64,000 nt of DNA from Pteria penguin (Eukaryota > Mollusca > Bivalvia > Pterioida > Pteriidae): positions 37,318,816 to 37,382,815 of the forward strand of contig CM068587.1 in assembly GCA_035048485.1 (NCBI GenBank). The letters are read 5' to 3'. This document shows positions 1 to 14,200 of the stretch, piece after piece; the stretch's first letter is position 1; each line of letters starts with the position of its first letter. The notes beneath the pieces are model-generated. The model was not told the DNA's origin. It saw only the letters and a list, made by a program, of their open reading frames with translations, and ran no database searches. A program made the translations under genes and the position numbers.

Positions 1-1623
1 TAAGTATGATAATGGCACAGTATAAGAGAAGCATTGGTATGTGAATGGGAACAATAGAATGATAATGGCACTGTATAAGAGAAAGCATTGGTATGTGAAT
101 GAGAACATAAAAATGATAATGGCACAGTATAAGAGAAGCAATGGTATGTGAATGAGAACATAAGAATGATAATGACCCTGTATAAGAGAAAGCATTGGTA
201 TGTGAATGAGAACATAAGAATGATAATGGCACAGTATAAGAGAAGCAATGGTATGTGAATGAGAACATAAGAATGATAATAGTACTGTATAAGAGAAAGC
301 ATTGGTATGTGAATGAGAACATAAGAATGATAATGGCACAGTATAAGAGAAGCATTGGTATGTGAATGAGAACATAAGAATGATAATGGCACTGTATAAG
401 AGAAAGCATTGGTATGTGAATGAGAACATAAGAATGATAATGGCACAGTATAAGAGAAGCATTGGTATGTGAATAGGAACATAAGAATGATAATGGCACA
501 GTATAAGAGAAGCATTGGTATGTGAATAGGAACATAAGAATGATAATGGCACAGTATAAGAGAAGCATTGGTATGTGAATGGCAACATAAGAATGATAAT
601 GGCACAGTATAAGAGAAGCATTGTTATGTGAATAGGAACGTAAGAATGATAATGGCACTGTAAAAGAGAAGCAATGGTATGTGAATGAGAACATAAGAAT
701 GATAATGACCCTGTATAAGAGAAAGCATTGGTATGTGAATGAGAACATAAGAATGATAATGGCACAGTATAAGAGAAGCAATGGTATGTGAATGAGAACA
801 TAAGAATGATAATAGTACTGTATAAGAGAAAGCATTGGTATGTGAATGAGAACATAAGAATGATAATGGCACAGTATAAGAGAAAGCATTGGTATGTGAA
901 TGAGAACATAAGAATGATAATGACCCTGTATAAGAGAAAGCATTGGTATGTGAATGAGAACATAAGAATGATAATGGCACAGTATAAGAGAAACAATGGT
1001 ATGTGAATGAGAACATAAGAATTATAATGACACAGTATAAGAGAAGCATTGGTATGTGAATAGGAACATAAGAATGATAATGGCACAGTATAAGAGAAGC
1101 ATTGGTATGTGAATGAGAACATAAGAATGATAATGGCACTGTATAAGAGAAAGCATTGGTATGTGAATGAGAACATAAGAATGATAATGGCACAGTATAA
1201 GAGAAGCATTGGTATGTGAATAGGAACATAAGAATGAACATAAGAAGAGGCAATGGTATGTGAATGAGAACATAAGAATGATAATGGCACAGTATAAGAG
1301 AAGCATTGGTATGTGAATAGGAACGTAAGAATGATAATGGCACTGTAAAAGAGAGGCAATGGTATGTGAATAGGAACATAAGAATGATAATGGCACAGTA
1401 TAAGAGAAGCAATGGTATGTGAATGAGAACATAAGAATGATAATCGCACAGTATAAGAGAAGCATTGGTATGTGAATAGGAACATAAGAATGATAATGGC
1501 ACAGTATAAGAGAAAGCATTGGTATGTGAATAGGAACATAAGAATGATAATGGCACTGTATAAGAGAAAGCATTGGTATGTGAATAGGAACATAAGAATG
1601 ATAATGGCACTGTATAAGAGAAC
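1..1623. repeat. 53/54-bp satellite array (about 30 units)
   Basis: Tandem units of 53-54 bp, each containing TATAAGAGAA, GCATTGGTATGTGAAT and AAGAATGATAATGGCAC, fill the left edge and start beyond it. Units differ at a few sites (CACAG, CACTG, ACCCTG, AGTACTG; AAGC or AAAGC; CATTGG or CAATGG). The long open frames on both strands here are by-products of the repeat. Lies in an intron of gene A if that gene continues leftward. Confidence 0.95.
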
Positions 1624-1676
1624 GGAAAGAAGAAATCTTTCAAAAATCGCCATGGAGGTATGAGAACTCATTGGTG

Positions 1677-1733
1677 TTTTTTTTTTTTTTTTTTTTTTTT
1701 GGTTTTTTTGTTTTGTTTTGTTTTTTTTTTTTC
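1677..1733. repeat. Poly-T tract
   Basis: Almost pure T with a few G (TTTTGTTTTG type). On the minus strand it is an A-rich tail-like tract; no associated element is recognised. Confidence 0.8.
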
Positions 1734-1739
1734 TCTCAA

Positions 1740-2123
1740 TATATTTATTAAGTAACCGGAATTATCTATTTATTATTATTCGTTCTAATGTTTCGATATT
1801 AATGTTATTTTCAGAATTTTTAAATGCGTGTCCTTTGCTTGTGCTGTTTTTTAAATGAGAGGGAAGGTGGACGCCCGTAAACAGGTTAACCACGCCAATT
1901 GAATGACGTTTAGTACTTCAATGGAACGTTCTAAAACGGAATCGTAACCGCAGCACAATCGAATATTTTTGTAATGTTTTTTCGTGTGCATTTTACTATA
2001 ATCATATTTTGTGTGCATGTTCTTTGTGATCCGTGTCATACAACTTCGTCAAATGTTTTTTGCTTTTTCTTTAATAACGAGATAAGTAAAATGTGCTTGT
2101 ATTATTAATTAATATTGTAGTAC
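1740..2123. other. Non-coding, probable intron of gene A
   Basis: No exon is seen. About 30 bp near 1873-1905 (AAGGTGG..GCCCGTAAAC.GGTTAACCAC) recurs inverted at 4024-4055, a fragment of an unidentified interspersed repeat. Confidence 0.5.
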
Positions 2124-2228
2124 TTGAGCATGTCACTTTTGGATCGCCAACATATCCTTTCTTGCATTTGCACTTGTTTCTTCTTTTACTGAAGTATGCA
2201 TTTATTCCACAGATGGAAGCACAGTTCT
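2124..2228 (-). CDS. Gene A exon 12: EGF-like module
   Basis: A 105-nt phase 1-1 exon: KNCASICGINAYFSKRRNKC, then KCKKGYVGDPKVTCS. Acceptor TGTAG at its upstream side; the donor GTACTA is weak. It resembles exon 5 (12135-12233), which there precedes a VWD unit. A further VWD-C8-TIL unit beyond the left edge is therefore likely. Confidence 0.65.
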
Positions 2229-5200
2229 CTACAATGGTATATATCATGTTAAAACCTTTTTTGATACCGAATAAACCTATACACTTTCATATATAAATCA
2301 CATATATATTAATAACGTATTTTACGTTGTAAAATAATACAACTAATGCACGTTAAACATAGATATAGTGTATGTATAATTTATGTTTAACTAACCGATA
2401 AGATGACATATACATCTGTAATTTATTACGTAATGTTCCTACATTTTTCATAGACACGCCGATAAAGAAACAGTTATTCAATAAATTGTCGAAATCCTTT
2501 AATACATGCTAAATGTTCAAAACAATCACAAAGGACTACACCTAAAGTTTGTATATCAAAGCGCTGGTAATAACACGCATTGCAATGTATTACATTCGTC
2601 GCCTATGACAGATCGATGTCCATAATTCAGATGTGTATTCCATCACCCTCTTTTAACTGTTAACAGATAAATGGGTTTTTGAAAAGACGTTACTTACTTT
2701 CAGCTTCATAGTATCCAACCCTGAACTGCCCTTTGCATCCGCCCTTGACAACAACAATTTTCATCATATGGTTCAATACAAATGTATCATTTTGTATACA
2801 TTTATTTTTGGAATATTCTCTCTGGAGCTGAACTGACTCTACCTTAACTGCGTATTTAATTTTACATGCTGCTCTGTCTGTGCAATCCACAACCTGATAC
2901 TTAATATCTCCATTACAGTCATCTATGAAAAATATTTTTCGTATCAGTTACTTAGGAATTAAAATATTGTAAGTATATATACTGTTGATCAATGATCAAA
3001 GTTCACCGTACGTTTAGAGTGCAATTTACATATTGGGAAAATATGTCCCGAATACTTGATTTTCGTCATCAATGACACAACTGCATCACTTAACAATTTC
3101 TTATATGTATAATAAGGAAGGTTTTCATAATAACTGCACAGTGAATATCCAGAAAATAGTCACAATAATGATTATACGTACATAAATGTAAGATCACACA
3201 TGCAAGATGAAAATTATAAGTTCTGAAATAAGTATTGCTACTGATAAATTATCATTAATAAATAAGATTAAAGACTACAATGCACCAAACTGAATACCAA
3301 AATCATACATGCATGTTTCACAAACCCTACTTGGTAAACTATAGTACAGGTCAAATCAGTAGTAATAATATCAAAGTATAAGAAAATAGGTGAGATCGTA
3401 CCTAAGACTTTAGATAAAATGTAATTGATTTTTTAAATAAAAAGAAATATACTCTAACAACATGAGAAAATTTTGTGATTACACTTTTGATAAATGACAA
3501 ATATTAGGACATATATACGTGTTATAATTTGGTGCACGAAATTTAAGAAGTCAAAGATATTTATTTTTCAATTTACGTTTACACTGTCGTCCATCTCCTT
3601 TCATTCCATCACGACAAACACATTTGTAATCTCCATCTTTATTCATACAGAAACCATCTTCCGAACAGGGAGGCAAGTCTTTGATAGAAACCATGGTTTT
3701 CTTTCCTTCGTGATTTTGACACTGCATTATTTGCCTACAGTCATTTGTCGTGTATGCTGCTCCAATCTGAAATCAAGTTACAGTTAAATAGAAAATCTAA
3801 CGATGAGGAATACAACTTACTGAGATAATCAGAAATTATAAAGGAAGAAAGAGGAGTTACTGGCTCAGTCATGTGGCAGAAGTCACCACAGAGCTATACA
3901 ATACATAAATATAAATAATATACTAGAACATATATCACATTACAAAAATATTTCATTGTAGTGCAATTACGATACCGACTTAAGACGGTCATTTAATTTG
4001 ACAAAAGCCAAAAAAATGGTGTGGTTAACCGGTTTACGGGCCCACCTTCCCACTTACCGTAACAGCAGAACAATCAAAGGACGTACGTTTATAAATTTAT
4101 AAATAATCCTCCATGTAAAGAACAAGGGTCAACATGTATCGCATATTGAGAGGTCATAAAAATATAAACACGTAAGGTATTGTAAAATACATAATGGTAT
4201 AAAAATATATGCGACATCAACATGATAAACCGTGCTCTGCCAGTCTGAAAGCGAGCTAAGACCCTAGATCTGTAGGAGTCCCGACTAACAGTCAGAGGGG
4301 ACGAGGTTCAGGACCATGTCTCCTCTGAAAGAGGTTTGGACAAGGCCCGTCATATAGTCCCCACCGCCCTGTTAGTCAGCGTGCAACGTTCAAGTAAAAG
4401 TCTGCATAAGGCTGTAGAGGGGCCAAATACAAGACCTATAGTCTTTTTGATGATCTCAATATCATATTGTCTATTTAGAAGACGTTTGATTATTTTATTA
4501 CATGATAAAATAACGTTATCGGAGCCTTTTACTTTCCTTTGTTTATATACGAGATCACCTTAAAAATAAGGATGGGAAATTCCATTGGATACATACTGTT
4601 GAAAAGAAATATTTCCAAATTTAGATAGAAGTTCTGAATAAGATCTAAAGAATTTGCCGAATGTTTTTCTTAGCTTGTGATATCTGTAACCCTGAGTTAA
4701 AAGTTTAGTAGTAATTTGTAAATTTCGTTTATGAAAGTCCAAAACACCAGTGCAGCCTCTTACAAATCGAACTAATTGAGATATATAGATACCATATGAT
4801 GGGAGTCGAGGGACATCGCCATCCAAGTAAGGGAAATTTACAATAGGAAATCCAAAATCCTCACGTTTATCATAAATATTAGTATATATTAGGTGGTTGA
4901 TAATTTTGATGTTTAAATCTAAGAAAGGTGTAGATTTATCTCAAGTATTAGCTTTATTCAATGTGAGCTCTGGTGGATAAATTTCTGATATAAATTGTTC
5001 GAATTCAGGGTTGTCGATAACCAAAATGTCATCCAGATATCTGCAAGTATTATTGCATTTGTCAATGAGGTCAAAACGTTTTAATGTTTGAAGAGAAACC
5101 ATAAAATCCCTCTCATAACAATAAAGAAATAAATCTGCTATCAGAGGTGCACAGTTAGTACCCATAGGAATCCCAACTATTTGTTGATATATATTGCCAT

Positions 5201-8200
5201 CAAATTGCACAAAAATATTATTCATGAGAAAATCTAGTGCTTTACATAATTCCTTGCAAGTCCAGTATTTATATGAAGTATATTGTTTGTTGGAAAAGAA
5301 TCCGTAGTTATTGGAAGTACATATGTACGTTTTAGATTCTCTGTGAAAACACCATTGTATAAGAGACAGCAGCTTGCTTTTAATCAAATCATGAGGTAGA
5401 GATGTATAAAGTGTAGAAAAATCAAATGTAGAAATTTGAGTTGCTTTGAAATTTAGCGAAAGAAGTTTGTCAATAACTTCATGAGAATTTTTAATCGACC
5501 AAAAGTAATTAATGTTACTATTATGAAATGCGACATCACAATATTTGATAATATGATCTTTTATAGCAGTTAGAGCAGACGTAATATGCTTCGATAGTAC
5601 CGTAGTAGAGCAGTGGCTAGGATTAGATATGAAACGTGATTTGTATGGACTTTTATGTAGTTTTGGGAGCCAATATATGGTTGGTAGATCAGATTTATCA
5701 GTTTTAATTTTGAAGTCGGACATGGTCATGAGGTGATCGTGCAAGGTGCTGTCTTTTGAGGTTGGGCTTTCTACATATGTATGAGTGGAGTTTAATTCGT
5801 TTTTAAGCACTTCAATATAATCAAAGAATACACAAAATAAACAAAAAGAAATCAAATAGCAAACGGAACACGAAACAAAAAGCATCTAATAATGCAGAAT
5901 ACAAAAGTAACTGGTGTCACGTGACTATGTCACTTACAACAATGTACCAAATCGGACATTTATGAACTCCTGAAATTCAGAGGTGAGACCAGGTGCCCGG
6001 GAGGAGTACGCGTCTCCTGAATGGCTAGTCATACCTGCCGTAAATGCCCTTACATACAGAAGAAACAAATGTAAATCAGCACTGTATATATAAATGAATG
6101 TGAACCAAACCTGTGTAGAAAATATCATTGCCACATGGCATCAAGAAAAAAGTATACCAACACTTATTTCAAACCATCCATAGAAAAGTTAGTATGCTTA
6201 TGTACAAAAGGGATTCAGGTCGTGTTTCCAGAGGGAACATGGACCTCACCCTTCAACGCAATACCAATCACTTACGTCCAGTAGAAAACATGAGAACATT
6301 TTGCATATCTGTCATTTCTCAATCCTGACATTAACGTTGGAATTATGTTATGTCACATATTTTCGGATTTTATACTGCTAGTGATATTTTCACATTTTTA
6401 ACAGAAGTCTACTTTTAACACTTATTCCAATCTTATTTTCATATCTTGAATTTTCGCGTCGGATGATTTTGACATTAAAACTTAGTAGAATATATGGAAA
6501 ATTATTAAATATATATTCGAAATCAATTTCAGATGCAAATGAACTCATTTGCGCTGCACAAATATGTCACCATTCTGACTATGAAATAAAAGCCCCCAAT
6601 TAATTGATTATCTATAAATTTACAGTTTTATGATTGTTCATATTATATATATATATATTTCCAAATGTCATACAATTGGTATTTTAATAGATGTATGTAT
6701 AAGAATTCGCTCTAATCATGATATTTAATGTACATTGTTTAAAAACAATGTCATTTTTATATTTCTGGAGATTGTAGTATGTTATATGTAATTTACGATT
6801 AATCCGTTCAACCTTCATTCTACTGTCCGTATTAATTTGAAATTGATATCGGTGATAAGGTCGACAGTTGGTCACGCTTGGTAAAATCCTCGGCGATTAA
6901 TGGGCTTTTCTGAAGTAACTGGAAAGAACTGTTAAAATCTTAGATTTAACATGTCAGACTACGGACAACTGATTGTGAAGCACTGAATTTATGTATCCAA
7001 AGATAAGTTTATTACGTCATAAATAAAATATCGCCAAAGTATGCAATGTGTGTAGTCTGGATATAACTCGGAAATAGTCTATTATCACCCATGATCCTAT
7101 TACAATGTATTGAGAAAAGTTTTTCGAATAGCACATTTATATAAAATAGTATTATATAGCAACATTAACTCACAGGATAATATCCATTTTCTGTCATACA
7201 ACCACATCCAGTGTCCTTATTGACACATTTATTGAGGGCCCCTAGGACATATCCTTCTTTACAGCCACATCCGGATGTTGGTGGTAAGTCACACTTTGTA
7301 GGGTTAGGATTGACACATGTAGGTTGACAACCAGGCATATTTTGATAGTACTGTTCATATTCTCCAGTGCATTTGGAAGCTGTAATTAATGAAATCATTA
7401 GATGTTCATACTTATCTTCATAATTCAAAATATTATATTCATGTTGTTCTTTTTTCACTTAAAAAGGATACATGTTTACAACATTAACTAGTAGGTAAGC
7501 TAACAAACTGTTAAATTGTCAAAATAAAATTAATTTATGTTCTTGATACGGATTTGAAGCAATTCTAGTCAATATATTAACGTAATTTTACTAGTTATAT
7601 ACTAAGGTCGAAGATTTTGCCCTAACGTCTGCTAAATTTCAACCAAGCCAAATACGACATATACATCTTCCATTACAACTGTTATCGGTACGTAGAACCG
7701 ATTGATTGAATGGGATGTGTCTAATTTTTTTGTATATGATCCTCTGTAAGAACGAAATAAAAGCAACAACTGAAATAAACAGGAGGATTACTGTTTCATG
7801 ATTGTTTTTCAGAAAAAGTAAGTGCTGTTGATTAAAGTGTTTGACACATGAAAAGCATAGACTTTCGCATATTATATTTGCAGATGGTAGACAAACACTG
7901 CCTGATAATGTATTAGTCTTCACTGTTACTGCGGAACTAACATTTTGGTTGGCAAAATGATAACTGTTTCCCCAAAATGACGTCAGTTACAATGACTTTT
8001 TTTATTGTGATGTCAAAAAGTTTACGGGAAACGTTATCATTTTCCAACAAACACGTTAGTCCCGCAGTAACAGTGAAAGGGTGTATTGGCTGATTTCTAT
8101 ATTTTCCCTACAGGGATTCAAACTCGTTATTTAAACCGAAGAGAATTGCAGCTGATTCCTACGCGGTGCAAAAACGTACCTGACTGCCTTAATAATTAAC

Positions 8201-11200
8201 CAAGCAGTTAAAATTAATAGTACATACGACAAGCCGGGTCCCTCCATTCAATTACGTATCCCAAAAGATTGCACGTTTCGATTAAGGCATCGTGCATATC
8301 ACAAACTGCTGTCATGGTCCTCTCCTGACAATAGTCAAACACACAGTCTACAAAGAAAGATGTTGCTCCAGCTGCAGTTAGACAGACTTTGAATGGTCCA
8401 TTGAAGGATTGTAGTGCTATACCACATTTCGTTGGAGACCGGGCTACTTTTGCCACATTTGGAGGACATGCAGTAATTGACCTGTCCCAGATCAAAGATT
8501 CAGTACATCTATAAGAAACCAGATCAATTATTAATAACAATGAAATTCTCCCATATTGATATAACATGTGGTTGAAAATTTTCAACATACATGATATTAT
8601 ATCCATTTGTAAAAAGTTAAAAATTTAAGAATATTATGAAAGAAACGAAATGATGCAAAACATACGGTGAGCGACAGTAAGAAACTTAGGCGGAGACGTT
8701 AGCTCATTTACGACTATAGAAAACAACGCACACTTCAGTCTCTTTTATATCGGAGTCATCAGGAATCTGCCAACTGAGTCCTATTAAGTTGTACTTATCT
8801 GGGTTATTTTCGACATTCTCTCCATACTGCGTGATCCAATCATTCTGTGGGTTACCATCACAGGTGCCACAAATTCCAGACAGCTGGCTTGATTCTGGAG
8901 GACCACCGTATTTGCGGGGGACCATGATGTGGAGAGCATGTTTGCCGTCCCATTCTAAAATAATGCCACATTGTTTTACTGCGAGGATGAGAACTCTTCC
9001 AGAACACATAACAGTCACAAATTTATCTTGGCTGACATAGTTACATGGATCAGCTGCTATTCCATCTACCTGTATTCGTAAAAAATAAATGGTGTTTTAG
9101 ATCTTATAATTTTAATAGGTTTTGAAATAATTAAGTTTAAAATATAGTAAGAACAAAGAAAACAAAACCCAAATCGAAACAACAACATTTAAAAAACCCA
9201 CACCAAATGAAGAAAGACAAAAAATAAAGAAGGACATTAAAGTAAGCAAAACTGTAAGCAAAAACAACATAGAAAAGCATACAATAAATTGATACTGACA
9301 AGAAAGACTGGGATGTACCTTATGTAACATCAATGTGGTTTTCACTAGAATATATCACGTTATGTATATCATTGTTTCCTGGAAACCATGTGACACAATG
9401 TATCAGAAGGAGAAAATTCTTTGGTAATCGTTTGGCTTGTTACTTTGGTCATGAAATTTAATATTCTACATGGCGGACGGTATCGAAATCCGTCTATATC
9501 CTACAAAGACAGTCAATATGGACAAATACAGGCCGCTGGATAAAGCAATGCGAGATAAGGTGTAGCCAAAATTAGGCACCGCTAAATGCATGTTCAATTT
9601 CAAGTCTGACCCTTTCATAAACCAACATCAAATCATCTGTATCTTTGTTCATTTTCCAAACCCCACTGGGAAGTAAAAATTTGAAATCCAAATAGACAAA
9701 GTCACATACTTTCATATTAAACCACCAATCTGCATCTGTCTTGGTTAAGGAGAAGAAGTGCCTACAAGCTTTTTGACCCCGCCCATTTTCCCTACCCCAA
9801 GGACTTATCCCCAGTATAACACCCGGATGCACAAATTAAAGTCAAGTCCGTTCATGCGCTACGTTCAAATCATCTGCATCTGTCTAAGTTAAGGGGAAGA
9901 AGTGCGGAATTTTTCTCTACCCATTTTTCCCTACCCTAGGAACTTAAACCAAGTTTGAAACCCAGGAACACAACTTCAACTAATGCCCTGTCATATATCA
10001 CCACCAAATTATCTACATCTGTCTTGCTTAAGCAGAAATGCAGACAATGTTTATTTTACCCTTCCCTTTTTTTCCCTACTCCAGGAGCCGAAGCCAGTAT
10101 GAAACCTTGATGATCAACGTCAAGTCGTCATACCCTCTCATGTATTACCACAAAACATTTGTACCTGTCATAGTTAAGGAGGAGAAGCGCGAGGACAGAC
10201 GGACGGATGAAAGCGGTGTAGAGTAGTTGCCTGCATTTCAGTGTGGACGTATAAAATGTGAACATCCGTGTCAACTAGTCAAACCTGCCACAAGCTCTTA
10301 CTTATCACAACTCTTACTTATCACAACTCATACATAAGGAATGTAAACAACTTATCTAATCAATTACTACCAAACAAATCAGTTAAAAATGAAAACTTTC
10401 ATTTCAAAACCCAGTAATTAAAGAATTGTCTATTTCGCCAAATATGGATCTAAGATGCGATTTCTGATCTCTTTGTAAAACATGTTCTTGTAAGTACTAA
10501 ATAATTACAACAATAACGGGTATCGGGGAAATGATTGGCATACACACAACATATACAAGTTATACAGGAATATGCTATATGGATGTTGAGATTTGACGAT
10601 ATATTAATTGAAGAAACCACTTGTATCAATATTTTAAATGTTAGTGTGTCACTCGAATCATCAATTAAATGTTTAGATACAATACGAATGTTGTTTAGTG
10701 GTTATAATTTCTAATTTGTCAGGATACATTACACGTACATTTATATTTCAAAATTATAATTATTATTCTTTGAAGTAGCTACATGTAGCGTCTTCCTTTT
10801 TATTACTATGGAGAGCTTGCATAAACTCTGCTTTGAATGAATGAAGGAATGACATTGCTTATCATGGTGTGTAATAAGTGCACAAGGACATCTGTGCATA
10901 TTCTATTTTCAAAGTTATTGTTTTCAGTAAGAAATTTAGTGAAATGTTTTGTGTGTGTTATAGTACTTGAGTTAAACATCATTGTGATATTTATCGAAAT
11001 ATGCATTTGATTAAGGTCAATGTATATATACATGGGATATTTCAGTACGAAACAATTGTCAATGAATTCAAAAATCTTAGATCCCAAGCGTATGGCAGAA
11101 TCATAAAATTCCTTTCTAGCCAAACTCTGAACGCCTGCATGACTGTTAAGATCAACGGATTCAGAGATATACAAAAAAGCAAGACGCAACAACCATACCT

Positions 11201-14200
11201 TAAAGCGGAGCTTCTAAATAACATACGATTCATGATATCAAATCGGCCTGGAACAAATAATTGTTACGCATTCCTTATTGTCACAATGGCATTACTATAT
11301 TACTGACATACACTGATATATTAAAGTACTTCAATCCGGAAACTCACATCTAGCTTCGAAATTGATCTTTCTCACAATACTGCTAGTTTATCTAAAGATA
11401 GATCAAATAAACTATTTCTTTGTAGTTATCATATTGGTTATTACACTTTACAAATATTTGTATTGTGAAACACATACCTCTAAAGCCTTTTTGGGCAGGA
11501 GTCGGTAGTTTTTACCACTGAATTTAAAGTCAGCCATTCTTGTAAGTGTGACAGATGGACTTTTCCTGTGCTCATTTTTCACACTGAGGGTAAATGAACA
11601 GTTTGCTCCAACAAGTTGAGACATTATATATTTGCAGTTGCCTTGGAAATGGATTCTTGCCCCGTCAAATGTTTTATAATGTGGGTCACCCCTTGCCTCA
11701 CATCGGCACATTTCTGTGAAAAGTACATGAAATACATATACACTTAACAAGGCAAAGTGCATGAAATATAGATAACAATAACTGGATAAATGGATAAAAT
11801 TATTAAAATAAATGATAAATTGTTCATGCTTTTCTTTGTGTGTTATTGCAAAGTTATACCTTGCATGTAAGGTACTTCAATGTGTAAAATAATTTTTCTT
11901 TTGTTTTGGGTATTTTTTAAACTCTTTCCTTTTAAATTAATTTGGTTGATGGGGTTTTGTGTGTGTATGTACACACACACACTCTCATCTAATGGGGCAT
12001 TCGTACCTATTAAATGTAACATTCATAACAGAGTTTATTTTACACCCTTGCCTTGGTTGATATTATCTATAATCGAAATATCTAATATGAGGGTATTAAA
12101 TATTAACATTCTATTAAAAATTCATTTATCTCACCTTCACAATGAACCTCTGGGTTGCCATAGTATCCCTTTTTACATCGACAGGTTTTACCACCCACTA
12201 AGACGGCATTCTTACTGCATTTTACTCTTACTTCTGAATCGTACAATAAGTCAGTTATTGAGAAATTTTCATGAAAAAACTGTTGTATACTTTATTTTTT
12301 GTTTTAATACATTCCTTGGGAATACATATAATGATGATTTGTTCACAAAAATAGATAAGATAAGAGCATAACTTATTTAATAAATTTGATTATTTTCAAT
12401 AAATATTCATTGGTGACTATTTACGAAAGTAAAAACATAGAACACGATATAATAATATCCAGTAAAGGATGAAAGTTACGCAATAATTCATGCGTTATTT
12501 ACAAATAATAAAATTTTAGTATATAAGTCAATATCAATATGTGTTTACATTAAAGATTTTAAAATTGTTATTTTAATGAGCAATTTTATATTTTGCAAAT
12601 ACTCACTATTACATTTAGGTACATCACAATACTCCCATCGTTCACGGTAAGACATCGTGTAACACCAAGGCCTGACAGCAAAGGAACCAGGAGGATTCCT
12701 ACAATAATTTCCTTCATTTCCGTCAAATTTTGAAAATCGATGCCTGTGTGGTCTTTGGCTATGCCATGGTTGGCATGTAAAACCCGATATAGTTTTTCTG
12801 AGCGTTCCTCGGTACTCTATTCCTCCTTCTGTGTCTTTACATTCTTTAGTTTTGGAAACTATATAATACGAAGGATATACATACAAAATTAACAAGCGCA
12901 AAGTCAATGGCCCAACAAGTCACCATGGACAAATTAAAATTCTTTATTCTTTATTGTGAAACGATTGCTTACATATGTTACTGTTTATTATAAAAGATTT
13001 TAAACTTGTTCTAAAAGAAAAAAGAGGAGTTACTGGCTCAGTTATGTGGCAGAAGTCACCATGGAGCAATACAATAATGAGCATCTCCGGAAGTGGCCGT
13101 GTCTATGGAACATAAACAATTTACGGAGTGTCAAATAAAAAAAGACGGCAAATCACATTGCGTTAGCTGCCTCATAGAAGATTAAATTATGTATAATTAG
13201 TGTGATATATTATTGTATCACAGGAAAGAGTATAATAAGATTTTCTATTTAACTTTCTGAATTTGAAGAAAAATCATGCAGACAATACTCTAGAGCTTTT
13301 TGTTTTATTCACCGACCACATTATCTATTAGTATCATTAAAGAAGTCGTTAGCCAAATATTCATTAACAATGGAATCTTATAACTCTGCATATTACATAC
13401 CATTGTCATTAAAAAGACATATGCCCGGTGCAGAATGTAATAGTATACTTACTACAACACTTAGGTACATTACAATACTCCCATCGTTTACGGTAAGACA
13501 TCGTGTAACACCAAGGCCTGACAGCAAAGGAACCAGGAGGATTCCTACAATAATTTCCTTCATTTCCGTCGAACTTTGAGAATCGATGTCTGTGTGGTCT
13601 TTGGCTATGCCATGACTGACATGTAAAACCCGACATAGTTTTCCTTAGGGTTCCTCTGTATTCCATTCCCCCGTCAGTGTCTTTGCACTCTTTAGTATTA
13701 GCGGCTGTAAAATGCAAATTGTATGATAAAACGTGGTAGAGCCACGTACCCGTACAATCTAAAATGCAAAGTTGAACGACCCAGCGTACTACTACGAATC
13801 CCTTGAAATTTAATCTCAGGCGTTGGGAGTAAGATCGTACTGGTTTGCCCGGTGCATCAGCAAAGAATGTTAAAACATGTAGAAGACAAACTCAGATGGC
13901 TATTACAGAACCATATGAGAAAAACAGAGGTAGGATTGGGTGCCATGAAGGAGTAAGCATACCCTGCTGACAGGCCACATCATCCCTCATGCCATAGGAT
14001 TATTCAAGCTAGTATACTTCTTTGTCAAATCAACAGGAACCAATATAATCGATTCCAAATCTTGATTGGAATAAAATGTATTACAGACAGAAGTATGATA
14101 AGACTTTTTATTCAACTCTCGAAATCTGAAGAAATGTAAGCCGACTATTCTCTACAGGTTTTTTTTTTTAGTCAATACGCATCTTTATCCACTTTTATTT

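Noticed and set aside
624..1643. Long minus-strand open frame with repeated SFLCSYSHTNA-type motif
   Set aside because: It is a translation of the 53/54-bp satellite, open in several frames on both strands, and shifts frame at each 53-bp unit.
10806..11306. Overlapping open frames of about 100-130 codons on both strands
   Set aside because: No family recognised, frames compete with each other, and no splice sites fit gene A; perhaps an old repeat scrap.
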